A stretch of DNA of 64,000 bases from Gammaproteobacteria bacterium (GCA_012728415.1 JAAYFD010000025.1:52948-116947), one strand, 5' to 3'; positions 49,424 to 58,610 are shown, numbered from the stretch's first letter. The notes: generated by a model not told the origin, from the sequence alone. Numbers and translations: made by a program.

Positions 49424-50311
49424 ATGCGTATCAGGCTGGCACTACCTCTATTGCTGTTACTTTCAGGCCTGGGTTATTACTTCGAGCTGGATGACCGCCT
49501 GCTGCAAACTACGCGCGAGCTGCGTACTCCGGTCAGCGAGCGCAAGGCCAGCATCTGGCTCAACCGCTATTCGGCGGATATTCAGGGCAAGCCGATTGAG
49601 CGCCTGCTCAAGGCAGAAACCTCTGGCCTGACCTGGCATGCGCCTAGCAATACCCTGTTCACCATTACCGGCAAAATTCCCAAGCTGGCGCAGCTTAGCC
49701 TGGAAGGCGAGCTATTGCGTGAAATTGACCTGCAGGGCGTAGCTGACCCGGAAGGAGTTGAGGCCCTGAGCGATGGGCGCTTTGCTTTGGTGGATGAGCG
49801 CCGCAGCAAACTGGTGCTGTTTTCCCTGCCGCTGACCGACACCATCGACTTGACGCAAGCCTTGCAGTTTGACCTGGGCCTGCTGGATGACGCTTTTTTA
49901 TACCCAAAAAACAAGGGGCTGGAAGGACTGGCCTGGGATGCGTCCAATTCACGTTTCATTCTTGCCAAAGAACGTGACCCTCATGCTCTCTTTGCCCTGA
50001 GCTTTGATCTGGCCAAAAATCAGGCAGGCGCCCTTGAAGAGCTGCCGTCTGAGGAGTTGTTCATGCGGGATATTTCCGGGCTCGACCTGGACCGCAGGAC
50101 CGGCCACTTGCTGGTGCTGTCAGACGAGTCCAAGCTCGTTCTGGAACTGGACGAAACTGGAGAACCGGTCAGCTTTATGAGCCTGATGCTGGGCTTCAAC
50201 GGGCTAAAACAGAGCATCAAGCAGGCTGAAGGTGTAGCCATGGACGACCAGGGGGTAATCTATGTGGTGGGTGAGCCCAATCTGTTTTACCGCTTTGTGC
50301 CAGATGCCTGA
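49424..50311 (+). CDS. SdiA-regulated family beta-propeller protein (YjiK-like)
   Basis: A 295-aa protein with an N-terminal signal or anchor segment (about 4-18) and repeated propeller blades (SGLTWHAPSNTLFTITG, GLEGLAWDASNSRFILAKE, SGLDLDRRTGHLLVLSDES) with the spacing of the SdiA-regulated family. It is probably exported; its ligand is unknown. The start is 49424 rather than 49415 because GGA is better spaced. Confidence 0.85.
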   Translation: MRIRLALPLLLLLSGLGYYFELDDRLLQTTRELRTPVSERKASIWLNRYSADIQGKPIERLLKAETSGLTWHAPSNTLFTITGKIPKLAQLSLEGELLREIDLQGVADPEGVEALSDGRFALVDERRSKLVLFSLPLTDTIDLTQALQFDLGLLDDAFLYPKNKGLEGLAWDASNSRFILAKERDPHALFALSFDLAKNQAGALEELPSEELFMRDISGLDLDRRTGHLLVLSDESKLVLELDETGEPVSFMSLMLGFNGLKQSIKQAEGVAMDDQGVIYVVGEPNLFYRFVPDA

Positions 50312-50440
50312 CGTGCTTCGATCATTGCAGCCAAGCCACTAATCCCGCACACACTCAGTAAACGCCTTGGGTAATGCAGTCAGACCATGTCCGCTGTACA
50401 CAGCACATAACCAAAGTACCCTCAAGGAGTAAGCAAGCAC

Positions 50441-51391
50441 ATGGACACACGAACCCTGCAGGGCTGGGTTGCCGCCGGTGCCTTGCCGCCACAGCATCTG
50501 GAGCAGGCGCTGGAGCTGGCCGCAGCACGGCCTGACCGTATGCGCACGCTGAGGTTTCTTGACCGCTTGTTGCTGATTGCCGCTGTGCTCTGTGCCTGCA
50601 GCGCGGTGGTGTTCTTTTTTGCCTACAACTGGGACGCCATGGGCCGGCTGCACAAGCTGGCACTGGCCCAGGTGGTGCTGGCGTTGCCACTATTAATGCT
50701 GCTCAAATACCCGCTGCAACACTGGCTGGCGCAAAGTGCGCTGTTTGCCAGCTCGCTGTTGCTGGGTGCCTGGCTGGCGCTGATCGGGCAGACCTATCAA
50801 ACCGGAGCCGACGCCTTTGAGCTGTTTTTGCTCTGGGCTGTATTGCTGGTGCCCTGGGCTGTCCTGGCGCGCAGTTATGCGATTGGTGTGCTGACTGTCG
50901 TTTTGTTCAATCTGGCCGCATTGCTGGCCTGCCGCACCTTTACCCAGTTTCCGGCGGATCTGCGCTTTGCCCTGATGTTCGGTATCAACCTGCTGTTCTG
51001 GTTGCCGGTAGCGCGTCTGGCCTGGGCCGGTGACAGCCAAATCTGGCAGCTGGGCAATGTCCTGCTGGTCGCTGTGCTGCTGGTGATCAGCACCGGCTGG
51101 AGCCTGTTTGGCACATATGAGATTGGCGGCCAGTTGCTGCCCTGGGTCGGCAGTCTGGTTTGGCTGGCGTGGATGGGGTTGCTGTGGGTGCTTTATGCCT
51201 GGCGCAGCTTTCAGCGGCCGGTGCTGGTGCTCTGGTTGCTGGTGGTGCCGGTCTGGTGCGCGGGCCGGCTGGAGGGCTGGTTGGGCCATGGTGACGTAGC
51301 GCTGCTGCTTTTGCTGTTGGCAGGTGTCACGCTGACGGTTGCGCTGGGTGGTTATTACTGGCTGAAACCCAAAGGGGCCGCCCATGAGTGA
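50441..51391 (+). CDS. DUF2157 membrane protein
   Basis: A 316-aa protein with a short soluble N-terminus (TLQGWVAAGALPPQHLEQAL) and about ten transmembrane helices. This matches DUF2157. First gene of a three-gene operon with DUF4401 and GDYXXLXY proteins, a set that recurs in proteobacteria. Function unknown. Confidence 0.85.
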   Translation: MDTRTLQGWVAAGALPPQHLEQALELAAARPDRMRTLRFLDRLLLIAAVLCACSAVVFFFAYNWDAMGRLHKLALAQVVLALPLLMLLKYPLQHWLAQSALFASSLLLGAWLALIGQTYQTGADAFELFLLWAVLLVPWAVLARSYAIGVLTVVLFNLAALLACRTFTQFPADLRFALMFGINLLFWLPVARLAWAGDSQIWQLGNVLLVAVLLVISTGWSLFGTYEIGGQLLPWVGSLVWLAWMGLLWVLYAWRSFQRPVLVLWLLVVPVWCAGRLEGWLGHGDVALLLLLLAGVTLTVALGGYYWLKPKGAAHE

Positions 51392-52442
51392 TGTGCACAT
51401 GTTTTGGCAAACCCTGCGGCAACATCAGCTGGTGGCCGGTGAGCTTCCGACCGAACTGAACCAAATGCCACTTTATCTGCGGGTGTTTTTGTCCGTTACG
51501 CTTTGGCTGGCTGCGCAGTTCGCCGTGCTGGCAGTGCTGGCTTTGCCCGCTGTGCTATTTGCCTTTATCGGCTTTGACGGCATGACCTGGCCGATTGCGC
51601 TATTAGGCGGGGCATTACTGGGCGCAGCAAGCGGGATCAGCCGTCGCAAAACGAAGTTTTTTATCCAGCAACTTGGGCTGGCAGCAGCACTGAGCGGAGC
51701 CGGCATGCTGGCATCAGGGCTGTTCATGCTCGACATCATAAAGCCAGTCGAACTGCTGCTCATGACGGTTGCCGTGCTAGTGTTTGCTCTGGTTCGCAAC
51801 ACCCTGGTACGCACCCTTTGCGTGCCGGTGCTGGTTATTGCTGGCAGCTACTGGCTGGCCGGCCGGGCAGTTGAGTACGGACAGACAGGGTTGCTGCCCG
51901 CTGTTTTGCCGTTGCTGTTGCTGGTCACTGCCTGGCTCTATCTGATGGAAAGCCGGCTGTCGCACTGGCATGCATGGCTGCATCCGCTCAAACGTGGCCT
52001 GACCATCGCCCTGTGGCTCTGGCTGGTATTGCAGGCCAGCGAGCTGTTCGCGCTGGGTCGTGGCGGCCTGTGGGCGCACGCACCTTTACCGCTGACGCTG
52101 GTGGCGGCTGGCTTTGTTGGCTGGCTGTTGTGGCAGCACAGGGTGGAGCGGCGACTGCAGGCATTTGCGCTGGTGCTGGGCCTTCTGTTGCTGGCTGCCG
52201 GCTGGCTGATTCCCGGCATGACTGTCACCGTGCTGTTGCTGGCCCTGGCCTGGCAGCAGGGCCAGCGTCATTACTGGATTTCCCAGCTGGCTGCCTTGCT
52301 GCTGGTGCTCTGTCAGTATTATTACAGTCTTGAGCAGAGCCTGCTGATCAAGTCATATATCCTGCTGGGGCTGGCGCTGGTGCTGTTTGGCATGCGTTTG
52401 TGGCTGTTGCGGCTGGAAGCCGTCTTCAGTGAGGAAAGCTGA
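51384..52442 (+). CDS. DUF4401 membrane protein
   Basis: A 352-aa protein with a short soluble N-terminus and about ten hydrophobic helices, consistent with DUF4401. It overlaps the DUF2157 gene by eight bases, and its stop shares one base with the next start. This tight coupling suggests that the products form one complex. Confidence 0.85.
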   Translation: MSDVHMFWQTLRQHQLVAGELPTELNQMPLYLRVFLSVTLWLAAQFAVLAVLALPAVLFAFIGFDGMTWPIALLGGALLGAASGISRRKTKFFIQQLGLAAALSGAGMLASGLFMLDIIKPVELLLMTVAVLVFALVRNTLVRTLCVPVLVIAGSYWLAGRAVEYGQTGLLPAVLPLLLLVTAWLYLMESRLSHWHAWLHPLKRGLTIALWLWLVLQASELFALGRGGLWAHAPLPLTLVAAGFVGWLLWQHRVERRLQAFALVLGLLLLAAGWLIPGMTVTVLLLALAWQQGQRHYWISQLAALLLVLCQYYYSLEQSLLIKSYILLGLALVLFGMRLWLLRLEAVFSEES

Positions 52443-53002
52443 TGCGCAAAACAGGAATTTTTCTGGTTTTTTTGCTTCTGCTGGCCGGCATCAATTTCAG
52501 CATCTGGCGTACCGAGCAGGTGCTTGAGAACGGACAGGAAGTGATTCTGCAACTGGCGCCTGTCGATCCGCGTTCGCTGATGCAGGGTGACTATATGGCC
52601 CTGCGTTTTGCGCTGGGTGAAGAGGTGCGCGGACTGCTGCGCCAGCAACTGGCTGCCAATGTGCTTGGCGGACCGGCCGGTACCGCCGATATCGGGGACT
52701 GGTTGCCGGCCCTGAGCGGCACCCTGTTGGTGCAGTTAGACGATCAAGGCATCGCCCGCTTGGTCAGTCTCGACGGGGAACAGCCAGCGACAGAAGGCCA
52801 ACTTCGCCTGCACTATCGTTTGCGCCATGGCACTGTGCAGTTTGCCACCAACGGTTTTTTCTTCCAGGAAGGCACGGCAAAGCAGTATGAAGCCGCCCGT
52901 TACGGGTTGTTTCGGGTCAGCGGGCAGGGCCAGCCTTATCTGACGCATCTGCTGGATGAAAAGCTGGAAAAAATCGGCCAGACGGCAGTGCTACAAAATT
53001 GA
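52442..53002 (+). CDS. GDYXXLXY domain protein
   Basis: A 186-aa protein with an N-terminal transmembrane anchor and a periplasmic domain containing the name-giving motif as GDYMALRFAL within VDPRSLMQGDYM. Last gene of the DUF2157/DUF4401 operon. Confidence 0.88.
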   Translation: MRKTGIFLVFLLLLAGINFSIWRTEQVLENGQEVILQLAPVDPRSLMQGDYMALRFALGEEVRGLLRQQLAANVLGGPAGTADIGDWLPALSGTLLVQLDDQGIARLVSLDGEQPATEGQLRLHYRLRHGTVQFATNGFFFQEGTAKQYEAARYGLFRVSGQGQPYLTHLLDEKLEKIGQTAVLQN

Positions 53003-53094
53003 TTGCCAGCCCGCAGGCCTTGCCACCAGGGTTGCCGCCGCCATAGCCTGACGAGCGGCAGAATGCGCTTTCCTGCAAGCAAACCCTGTGCGGG

Positions 53095-53769
53095 TTACTT
53101 CTTCACAATTTTCTGCACACCATCTTTGCTGCCCAGCAGCAGCATATCGGCCGGACGGGCGGCGAACAGGCCATTGCAGACCACGCCGACAATGGCATTG
53201 AGCTGTTCTTCCAGACCGCGTGGATCGGTGATCTGCATGTTGTGGATATCCAGAATCACGTTGCCGTTGTCGGTCACCACGCCGGTGCGGTAAACGGGGT
53301 CGCCGCCAAGGCGAACGATCTGGCGGGCGACGTGGCTGCGGGCCATGGGGATGACTTCGACCGGCAAAGGGAAATTGCCGAGAAAATCCACTTTTTTGCT
53401 TTCATCGGCGATGCAGATGAAGGTTTTTGCCACCGCCGCGACGATTTTTTCCCGGGTCAGCGCCGCGCCGCCGCCCTTGATCAGCTCCAGATGCGGGTTG
53501 GCCTCGTCGGCGCCATCAATGTAAAACTCCAGGCTGCCCACGTTGTTCAGGTCAAACACCTCGATGCCGTGGTTTTTCAGGCGTTCGGCGGTGGCTTCAG
53601 AGCTGGCCACGGCGCCGGCAAAGTCGTCACGGTATTGCGCCAGGGCATCAATAAAGAAGTTGGCGGTAGAGCCGGTGCCCACACCGATGATGGAGTTTTT
53701 GTCCAGGTAGGGCAGGATTTCTTCAATGGCGGCACGGGCAACGGCTTGCTTTAACTGGTTTTGGCTCAC
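53095..53769 (-). CDS. rpiA: Ribose-5-phosphate isomerase A
   Basis: Interconverts ribose-5-phosphate and ribulose-5-phosphate (224 aa, standard). The conserved motifs [21 protein letters not shown] and [11 protein letters not shown] are intact. It is divergent from ilvA with a 104-bp gap, the same pair as in Pseudomonas. Confidence 0.97.
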   Translation of the reverse strand: MSQNQLKQAVARAAIEEILPYLDKNSIIGVGTGSTANFFIDALAQYRDDFAGAVASSEATAERLKNHGIEVFDLNNVGSLEFYIDGADEANPHLELIKGGGAALTREKIVAAVAKTFICIADESKKVDFLGNFPLPVEVIPMARSHVARQIVRLGGDPVYRTGVVTDNGNVILDIHNMQITDPRGLEEQLNAIVGVVCNGLFAARPADMLLLGSKDGVQKIVKK

Positions 53770-53873
53770 ATCAGGCTCCGGATGGATAAATTTTGGCCAT
53801 TATAATGGTTGTGAGCGAGTCTGTAGAGTACACTCGGTGCCCCACTTTCATTGATCTTCAAACTGGCTGCACC

Positions 53874-55388
53874 ATGCTCGAATATACCATCAAAAAAATC
53901 CTCAATGCCCGCGTCTACGATGTTGCAGTGGAAACCCCCATCCATCCCGCAAGGCAGCTGTCTGCTCGACTGGACAACACAATTCTGCTCAAGCGCGAAG
54001 ATTTGCAACCGGTTTTTTCCTTCAAGATTCGTGGGGCCTACAATAAAATTGTTCAGCTCAGCCAGGCTGAGCGCGAGCGTGGTGTGGTTACCGCCTCGGC
54101 TGGCAACCATGCCCAGGGCGTGGCGCTGGCGGCCCAACACCTGGGGATTCGTGCCACCATCGTGATGCCCAAGACCACGCCGGAGATCAAGGTGGATGCG
54201 GTACGGGCCCGCGGTGCCGAAGTGGTATTGCATGGCGAGGCGTTTCCGCAGGCGCTGGAGCTGTCGCTGCAGCTGGTCGAAGAAAAGGGCTATGTGTACA
54301 TCCACCCCTATGATGATCCGGACGTGATTGCCGGTCAGGGCACCATCGCCATGGAAATCCTGCGTCAGCACCAGGGCGACCTGCACGCCATTTTCGTGCC
54401 TTGTGGCGGCGGTGGCCTGCTGGCCGGGATTGCCGCCTACATCAAGTACCTGCGTCCGGAAATCAAGGTAATCGGCGTTGAGCCGAAAGACTCCAATTGT
54501 CTGCAGCAGGCGTTGCAGGCGGATGACCGTGTGGTGCTGCCGCAGGTCGGACTGTTTGCCGATGGTGTTGCTGTGGGTCAGATTGGCGAGCATACCTTTG
54601 AACTGTGCCGCAACTATGTGGATGATGTGGTCACGGTTGACAACGACGAAATTTGCGCGGCAATCAAGGATATCTACGACGATACCCGTTCGATCACCGA
54701 GCCGGCCGGCGCGCTGGCAGTGGCCGGCATCAAGAAGTACGCCTACAAGACCGGCATCACCGGGCAGACCATGGTAGCCATTGACTCGGGTGCCAACGTC
54801 AACTTTGACCGCTTGCGCTACGTGGCCGAACGGGCCGAGCTGGGCGAACGCCGTGAGGCGATCATTGCCGTGACCATTCCGGAAGAGCCAGGTAGTTTCA
54901 AAAAGTTTTGCGAAGCTCTGGGTACCCGCCAAATTACCGAGTTCAACTACCGTTACCACACCAACGGCCAGGCGCATATTTTTGTCGGCGTACAAACCCA
55001 TCCTGACACTGATCCGCGCAAGGAGCTCATTGCCGAACTGCAAAACCAGGGCTTCCCGGTACTGGACCTGACCCGCAACGAGCTGGCCAAGCTACACATC
55101 CGTCACATGGTGGGCGGCCATGCCGATGCGGTCAATAACGAACGGGTGTTCCGTTTCGAGTTTCCCGAGCGCCCGGGTGCGCTGTTCAATTTCCTCAACC
55201 AGCTTGGCGGACGCTGGAATATCTCGATGTTCCACTACCGCAACCATGGTGCGGCCGATGCGCGGGTGCTGGCAGCGCTGCAAGTCAATGAGGACGAGTA
55301 TGCCGAGTTCGAGCAGGCACTGGCCACCCTGGGTTACCCCTGTTGGGAAGAAACCGATAACCCGGCCTATCAGCTGTTTTTAGCGTGA
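53874..55388 (+). CDS. ilvA: Threonine ammonia-lyase, biosynthetic
   Basis: PLP enzyme that turns threonine into 2-oxobutanoate for isoleucine synthesis (504 aa). The PLP Lys is in FSFKIRGAYNK, and the CGGGGLLAGIA phosphate loop is present. The long C-terminal region (about 330-504) has two ACT-like regulatory domains for isoleucine inhibition, which marks the biosynthetic form. The start MLEYTIKKIL at 53874 matches the family; a frame to 53793 would run toward the rpiA start. Confidence 0.97.
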   Translation: MLEYTIKKILNARVYDVAVETPIHPARQLSARLDNTILLKREDLQPVFSFKIRGAYNKIVQLSQAERERGVVTASAGNHAQGVALAAQHLGIRATIVMPKTTPEIKVDAVRARGAEVVLHGEAFPQALELSLQLVEEKGYVYIHPYDDPDVIAGQGTIAMEILRQHQGDLHAIFVPCGGGGLLAGIAAYIKYLRPEIKVIGVEPKDSNCLQQALQADDRVVLPQVGLFADGVAVGQIGEHTFELCRNYVDDVVTVDNDEICAAIKDIYDDTRSITEPAGALAVAGIKKYAYKTGITGQTMVAIDSGANVNFDRLRYVAERAELGERREAIIAVTIPEEPGSFKKFCEALGTRQITEFNYRYHTNGQAHIFVGVQTHPDTDPRKELIAELQNQGFPVLDLTRNELAKLHIRHMVGGHADAVNNERVFRFEFPERPGALFNFLNQLGGRWNISMFHYRNHGAADARVLAALQVNEDEYAEFEQALATLGYPCWEETDNPAYQLFLA

Positions 55389-55398
55389 GGAGCTGCGT

Positions 55399-55842
55399 GT
55401 GGAGTACTATTTGACGGTCCGTGTCTTGCATGGTGGCGCTGCAGTGCTGCTGATGCTGGGACTGCTGGTGCATGGCGTCATGCTGTGGCGTGCCCGTAAC
55501 GCAAAGGCGGATGTTTTGCAGCGCAAGCTGCAGCGTACCCGTCAGATCAGCCTGCCCCTGTTTGCGTTGCTGTGGCTATCGTTGCCGGTCAGTGGTTGGT
55601 GGCTGGCACACTGGGCAGCCCTGCCGCTGGGCCAGAAATGGCTGCTGATCAGTATTCTGCTGTTGCCATTGTATGTGCCTTTTGGATTTCTTTTGGCTGG
55701 TAACCTGGGACGCTGGCAAAACGTGCTGGCAGAAAAGAGGCAGGCCAGCCGCAGACAGCAGATATTTGCGCTGGTCTGGCTACTGGTTTTGTTGACATTG
55801 TTGCTGGGTACCAGTGCATTGATGGGGGCCAAGCCGGTTTAG
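55399..55842 (+). CDS. Small integral membrane protein of unknown function
   Basis: A 147-aa protein with four hydrophobic helices, a His near the start of the first helix (RVLHGGAAVLLML) and a second in helix one (LVHGVMLW). It resembles DUF2269-type or CopD-like small membrane proteins; I cannot settle which. The start is GTG at 55399, ten bases after ilvA, with a GAGG site overlapping the ilvA stop region, so it is likely in the ilvA transcript. Confidence 0.7.
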   Translation: MEYYLTVRVLHGGAAVLLMLGLLVHGVMLWRARNAKADVLQRKLQRTRQISLPLFALLWLSLPVSGWWLAHWAALPLGQKWLLISILLLPLYVPFGFLLAGNLGRWQNVLAEKRQASRRQQIFALVWLLVLLTLLLGTSALMGAKPV

Positions 55843-56201
55843 ACCGGTGTTATTGCCATAGGTACAGGATGAGTTGCAGCGACCTGCCTGGTTCACCCCA
55901 TGAGCCCGTTGCAATGCCTGCAACTCTTTGCGGTGCCGTTCCTTGCCATAATGCTGTCCGGACTCGCGCTGCACCCTGTTTCGCAGCGTGGGCTATCCGA
56001 ACCTGACCGTACAGATCACGGGGCGTGTCAGCCTGTTTCAGGTCCGCCGGGCTTGGCCTGGCCAAGGTCGTTATGTGTGGCGGCCATCTGCATGGCGTGT
56101 TGGAGCGCCTCCCTGAAACTTTGCTCTACTTTTCTCCTGCCGGCTGCCTGTCTGGGCTGCAGGAAGCCTTGCCGGCATATCTGGAAATTACAATAAATAC
56201 C
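55843..56201. other. Intergenic region upstream of the nrdD promoter
   Basis: Between the membrane protein gene and the regulatory sites of nrdD there are about 360 bp without a gene I can support, despite open frames on both strands. No strong terminator or repeat is seen. Confidence 0.5.
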
Positions 56202-56215
56202 TTGATTCCGGTCAA
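56202..56215 (+). promoter_or_regulatory. FNR/ANR/DNR-type box of the nrdD promoter
   Basis: TTGATTCCGGTCAA differs from the consensus TTGAT-N4-ATCAA at one base and keeps TTGA-N6-TCAA exactly. It is centred between 56208 and 56209. If it acts at -41.5, transcription starts near 56250. Confidence 0.8.
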
Positions 56216-56237
56216 TCCAATTTGTGCCGGCTCTCTT

Positions 56238-56243
56238 TAGTAT
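56238..56243 (+). promoter_or_regulatory. -10 element of the nrdD promoter
   Basis: TAGTAT occupies exactly the -12 to -7 window predicted from an FNR-type box centred at -41.5. It keeps the TA and final AT of TATAAT. No -35 is required in such class II promoters. Confidence 0.6.
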
Positions 56244-56290
56244 GCACAACATATTGTGTTTTGGTGATAACTTTTCACCATATATAGTAA
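56244..56290 (+). promoter_or_regulatory. Tandem NrdR boxes before nrdD
   Basis: Box 1 (56244-56259, GCACAACATATTGTGT) matches 14 of 16 bases of ACACAATATATTGTGT. Box 2 (56275-56290, TCACCATATATAGTAA) matches 11 of 16 and keeps the ATATAT core. They begin 31 bp apart, three helical turns, the known NrdR layout. Box 1 covers the predicted transcription start, so NrdR should repress when ATP/dATP binding favours it. Confidence 0.78.
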
Positions 56291-56301
56291 AGGGAACCAG
56301 C

Positions 56302-58041
56302 ATGACCAACCAGCTCGCCAGCCATGAACAACAGCATCATCAGGTTAATGTGGCCTCATCCATCAATGAGTATCTTGAGCGCCAGGACTGGCGGGTCAAC
56401 GCCAATGCCAACCAGGGGTATTCGCTGGGCGGGATGATTCTCAATGTGGCCGGCAAGGTCACCGCCAACTACTGGCTGAACGAAATTTACAGCCCGGAAA
56501 TCGGCGCCGCCCACCGCAGCGGCGACCTGCACATTCACGATCTGGACATGCTGGCCGGCTACTGCGCCGGCTGGTCCTTACGTACATTGCTGAACGAAGG
56601 TTTCAACGGCATTCCCGGGCGTATCGAAGCCGGTCCGCCCAAGCATCTGAGCAGCGCACTGGGGCAGATGGTCAACTTTCTTGGCACCTTGCAAAACGAA
56701 TGGGCCGGCGCCCAGGCGTTCAGCTCCTTTGATACCTACCTGGCGCCCTTTGTGCGCAAGGATGCGATGCAATACCAGCAGGTGCGCCAGTGCATTCAGG
56801 AATTTATCTACAACCTGAACGTGCCTTCGCGCTGGGGTACGCAAACGCCCTTTACCAACCTGACCTTTGACTGGGTGTGCCCGGAGGACCTGCGCGAGCA
56901 GATTCCCTACATCGGCGGGGTGGAAATGCCCTTTGCCTATGGCGACCTGCAGGACGAAATGGATCTGATTAACCGCGCCTACATCGAGGTGATGCAGGCC
57001 GGTGACGGTCTGGGCCGGGTGTTTACCTTCCCGATTCCCACCTACAACATCACCAAGGACTTCCCTTGGGACAGCGAAAACGCCGACCGCCTGTTCGCCA
57101 TGACCGCCCGTTATGGCCTGCCGTACTTCCAGAACTTCATCAACTCCGACATGGAGCCCAACCAGGTGCGCTCCATGTGTTGTCGCCTGCAACTGGATGT
57201 GCGCGAGCTGCTCAAGCGCGGTGGCGGCCTGTTCGGCTCAGCCGAGCAAACCGGCTCGCTGGGCGTGGTGACCATCAACTGCGCCCGACTGGGCTATCTG
57301 TATAAAAACGACCTGCCCGGCCTGTACGCCCGTCTGGATGAACTGATGGACATGGCCCGTGACAGTCTTGAGGTCAAGCGCACCGTGATCCAGCAGCACA
57401 TTGATAACGGTCTTTACCCGTACACCAAGCGGTATCTGGGTACTCTGCGCAATCATTTCTCGACCATTGGTGTTAATGGCATGCACGAAATGCTGCGCAA
57501 CCTGACCGGTGACCGCGAAGGCATGCACACTGAGGCGGGCCGCCTGCTGGCATTGGAGATGCTGGATCACATCCGCGCCAAAATGGTGCAGTACCAGGAA
57601 GAAACCGGCCATCTGTACAACCTTGAAGCCACGCCGGCCGAAGGCACCACCTACCGCTTTGCCAAGGAAGACCAGAAACGCTTTCCGGATATCTTGCAGG
57701 CTGGTTACCCGGATGCGCCCTATTACACCAATAGCTCGCAATTGCCGGTTGGTTATACCGATGATGCCTTCGAAGCCCTTTATTTGCAGGACGAACTGCA
57801 GTGCAAATACACCGGCGGTACCGTGTTGCACCTGTACATGAATGAGCAGATTTCGTCGGTTGAGGCCTGTAAAAATCTGGTTCGGGCATCCCTTGGCCGC
57901 TTCCGTTTGCCGTATCTGACCATTACGCCAACCTTCTCCATCTGTCCGGTACACGGCTATCTGGCCGGCGAACACGAGTTTTGCCCGCAGTGTGACGAAT
58001 TGCTGGAAATCGAAATGGAAAGGGAAATGGCGCAGGCTTGA
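56302..58041 (+). CDS. nrdD: Anaerobic ribonucleoside-triphosphate reductase large chain, lacking the glycyl-radical end
   Basis: Class III ribonucleotide reductase catalytic chain (579 aa). The active-site region has Cys88 (GYCAGW) and the finger loop with adjacent Cys293-Cys294 (RSMCCRLQLD). Near the end are C548-x2-H551 and C561-x2-C564, the zinc site. Two things are missing: the N-terminal ATP-cone of longer NrdDs, and the C-terminal RVxGY glycyl-radical loop. That loop is encoded separately at 58455-58607. Paired cysteines suggest the branch that takes electrons from thioredoxin or a similar redoxin instead of formate; this is inference. The start ATG at 56302 lies 11 bases after the second NrdR box. 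An earlier in-frame start at 56224 would put the operator inside the gene. Confidence 0.93.
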   Translation: MTNQLASHEQQHHQVNVASSINEYLERQDWRVNANANQGYSLGGMILNVAGKVTANYWLNEIYSPEIGAAHRSGDLHIHDLDMLAGYCAGWSLRTLLNEGFNGIPGRIEAGPPKHLSSALGQMVNFLGTLQNEWAGAQAFSSFDTYLAPFVRKDAMQYQQVRQCIQEFIYNLNVPSRWGTQTPFTNLTFDWVCPEDLREQIPYIGGVEMPFAYGDLQDEMDLINRAYIEVMQAGDGLGRVFTFPIPTYNITKDFPWDSENADRLFAMTARYGLPYFQNFINSDMEPNQVRSMCCRLQLDVRELLKRGGGLFGSAEQTGSLGVVTINCARLGYLYKNDLPGLYARLDELMDMARDSLEVKRTVIQQHIDNGLYPYTKRYLGTLRNHFSTIGVNGMHEMLRNLTGDREGMHTEAGRLLALEMLDHIRAKMVQYQEETGHLYNLEATPAEGTTYRFAKEDQKRFPDILQAGYPDAPYYTNSSQLPVGYTDDAFEALYLQDELQCKYTGGTVLHLYMNEQISSVEACKNLVRASLGRFRLPYLTITPTFSICPVHGYLAGEHEFCPQCDELLEIEMEREMAQA

Positions 58042-58182
58042 TTTTGATGTGTTCGTGTGACGGCTGAATATGTTCGTGTGGCACATCCCCGCAGCAGCTG
58101 GGTTCTCATGCCAGTCGAAACATCGTGCAGATTGCACGAAGCTCGAAGCAGCGCCGGGAGATGGATGGAGCAAACCCTGCAA

Positions 58183-58227
58183 CGCCATGGATGGCGTTGC
58201 GGAGCCTACATGGATGTACTTGCGGCG
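58183..58227 (+). repeat. Intergenic repeat copy A in the nrdD spacer
   Basis: A 45-bp element beginning with the palindrome CGCCATGGATGGCG and ending with an AGCCTACATGGATGTACTT block. It matches copy B at 58340 at most positions and in length. It resembles dispersed palindromic repeats of marine and soil gammaproteobacteria. Confidence 0.75.
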
Positions 58228-58339
58228 TGTTTGCGTAATCCATATCCCGGTGCTGCAAATACCCAGCCCGTGCCGTTGCCAACCATATAACTGCACAGGG
58301 TTTACAGCGGTTGTGGGGACAGGTGGAGCAGGGCTATGT

Positions 58340-58384
58340 CGCCAGGGATGGCGACATCAAGCCTACAGGGATGTATTCACGGCG
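58340..58384 (+). repeat. Intergenic repeat copy B in the nrdD spacer
   Basis: The second 45-bp copy: CGCCAGGGATGGCG palindrome, then AGCCTACAGGGATGTATT. A TGGAGCA segment also precedes both copies at nearly the same distance. Starts are 157 bp apart in direct orientation. Confidence 0.75.
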
Positions 58385-58454
58385 ACCCTGCGCAGCCCGC
58401 ACCCCAGCAACCGCAAAACACCAAAACTTTTACACACCACAAAAGGAAAACATC

Positions 58455-58607
58455 ATGAACACAACCAACCTCCCACAAGAACGTCGCCAGCGCTGTGAAG
58501 TCTGGACCCGCGTCATGGGCTACCACCGCCCGGTCAGTGCCTTTAACAAGGGCAAGCGGTCCGAGCATCGCGAGCGCACCCACTTCACCGAAAGCGCCAG
58601 CCGCTAA
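58455..58607 (+). CDS. Separate glycyl-radical subunit of anaerobic ribonucleotide reductase
   Basis: A 50-aa protein starting MNTTNLPQERRQRCEVWTRV and continuing MGYHRPVSAFNKGKRSEHRE. The RVMGY motif with Gly22 and the HRPVSAFNKGK tail are the glycyl-radical loop normally found at the C-terminus of NrdD, and they are absent from the 579-aa chain upstream. It has its own AAAGGA site. The spacer from nrdD is 413 bp, and nrdG, whose product makes the radical, starts three bases after its stop. A simple truncation product would not be expected to keep a start, ribosome site and intact motif. Confidence 0.88.
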   Translation: MNTTNLPQERRQRCEVWTRVMGYHRPVSAFNKGKRSEHRERTHFTESASR

Positions 58608-58610
58608 ACC

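Noticed and set aside
53766-55043. A long minus-strand open frame (about 425 codons)
   Set aside because: Antisense to ilvA, whose full protein is recognisable on the other strand.
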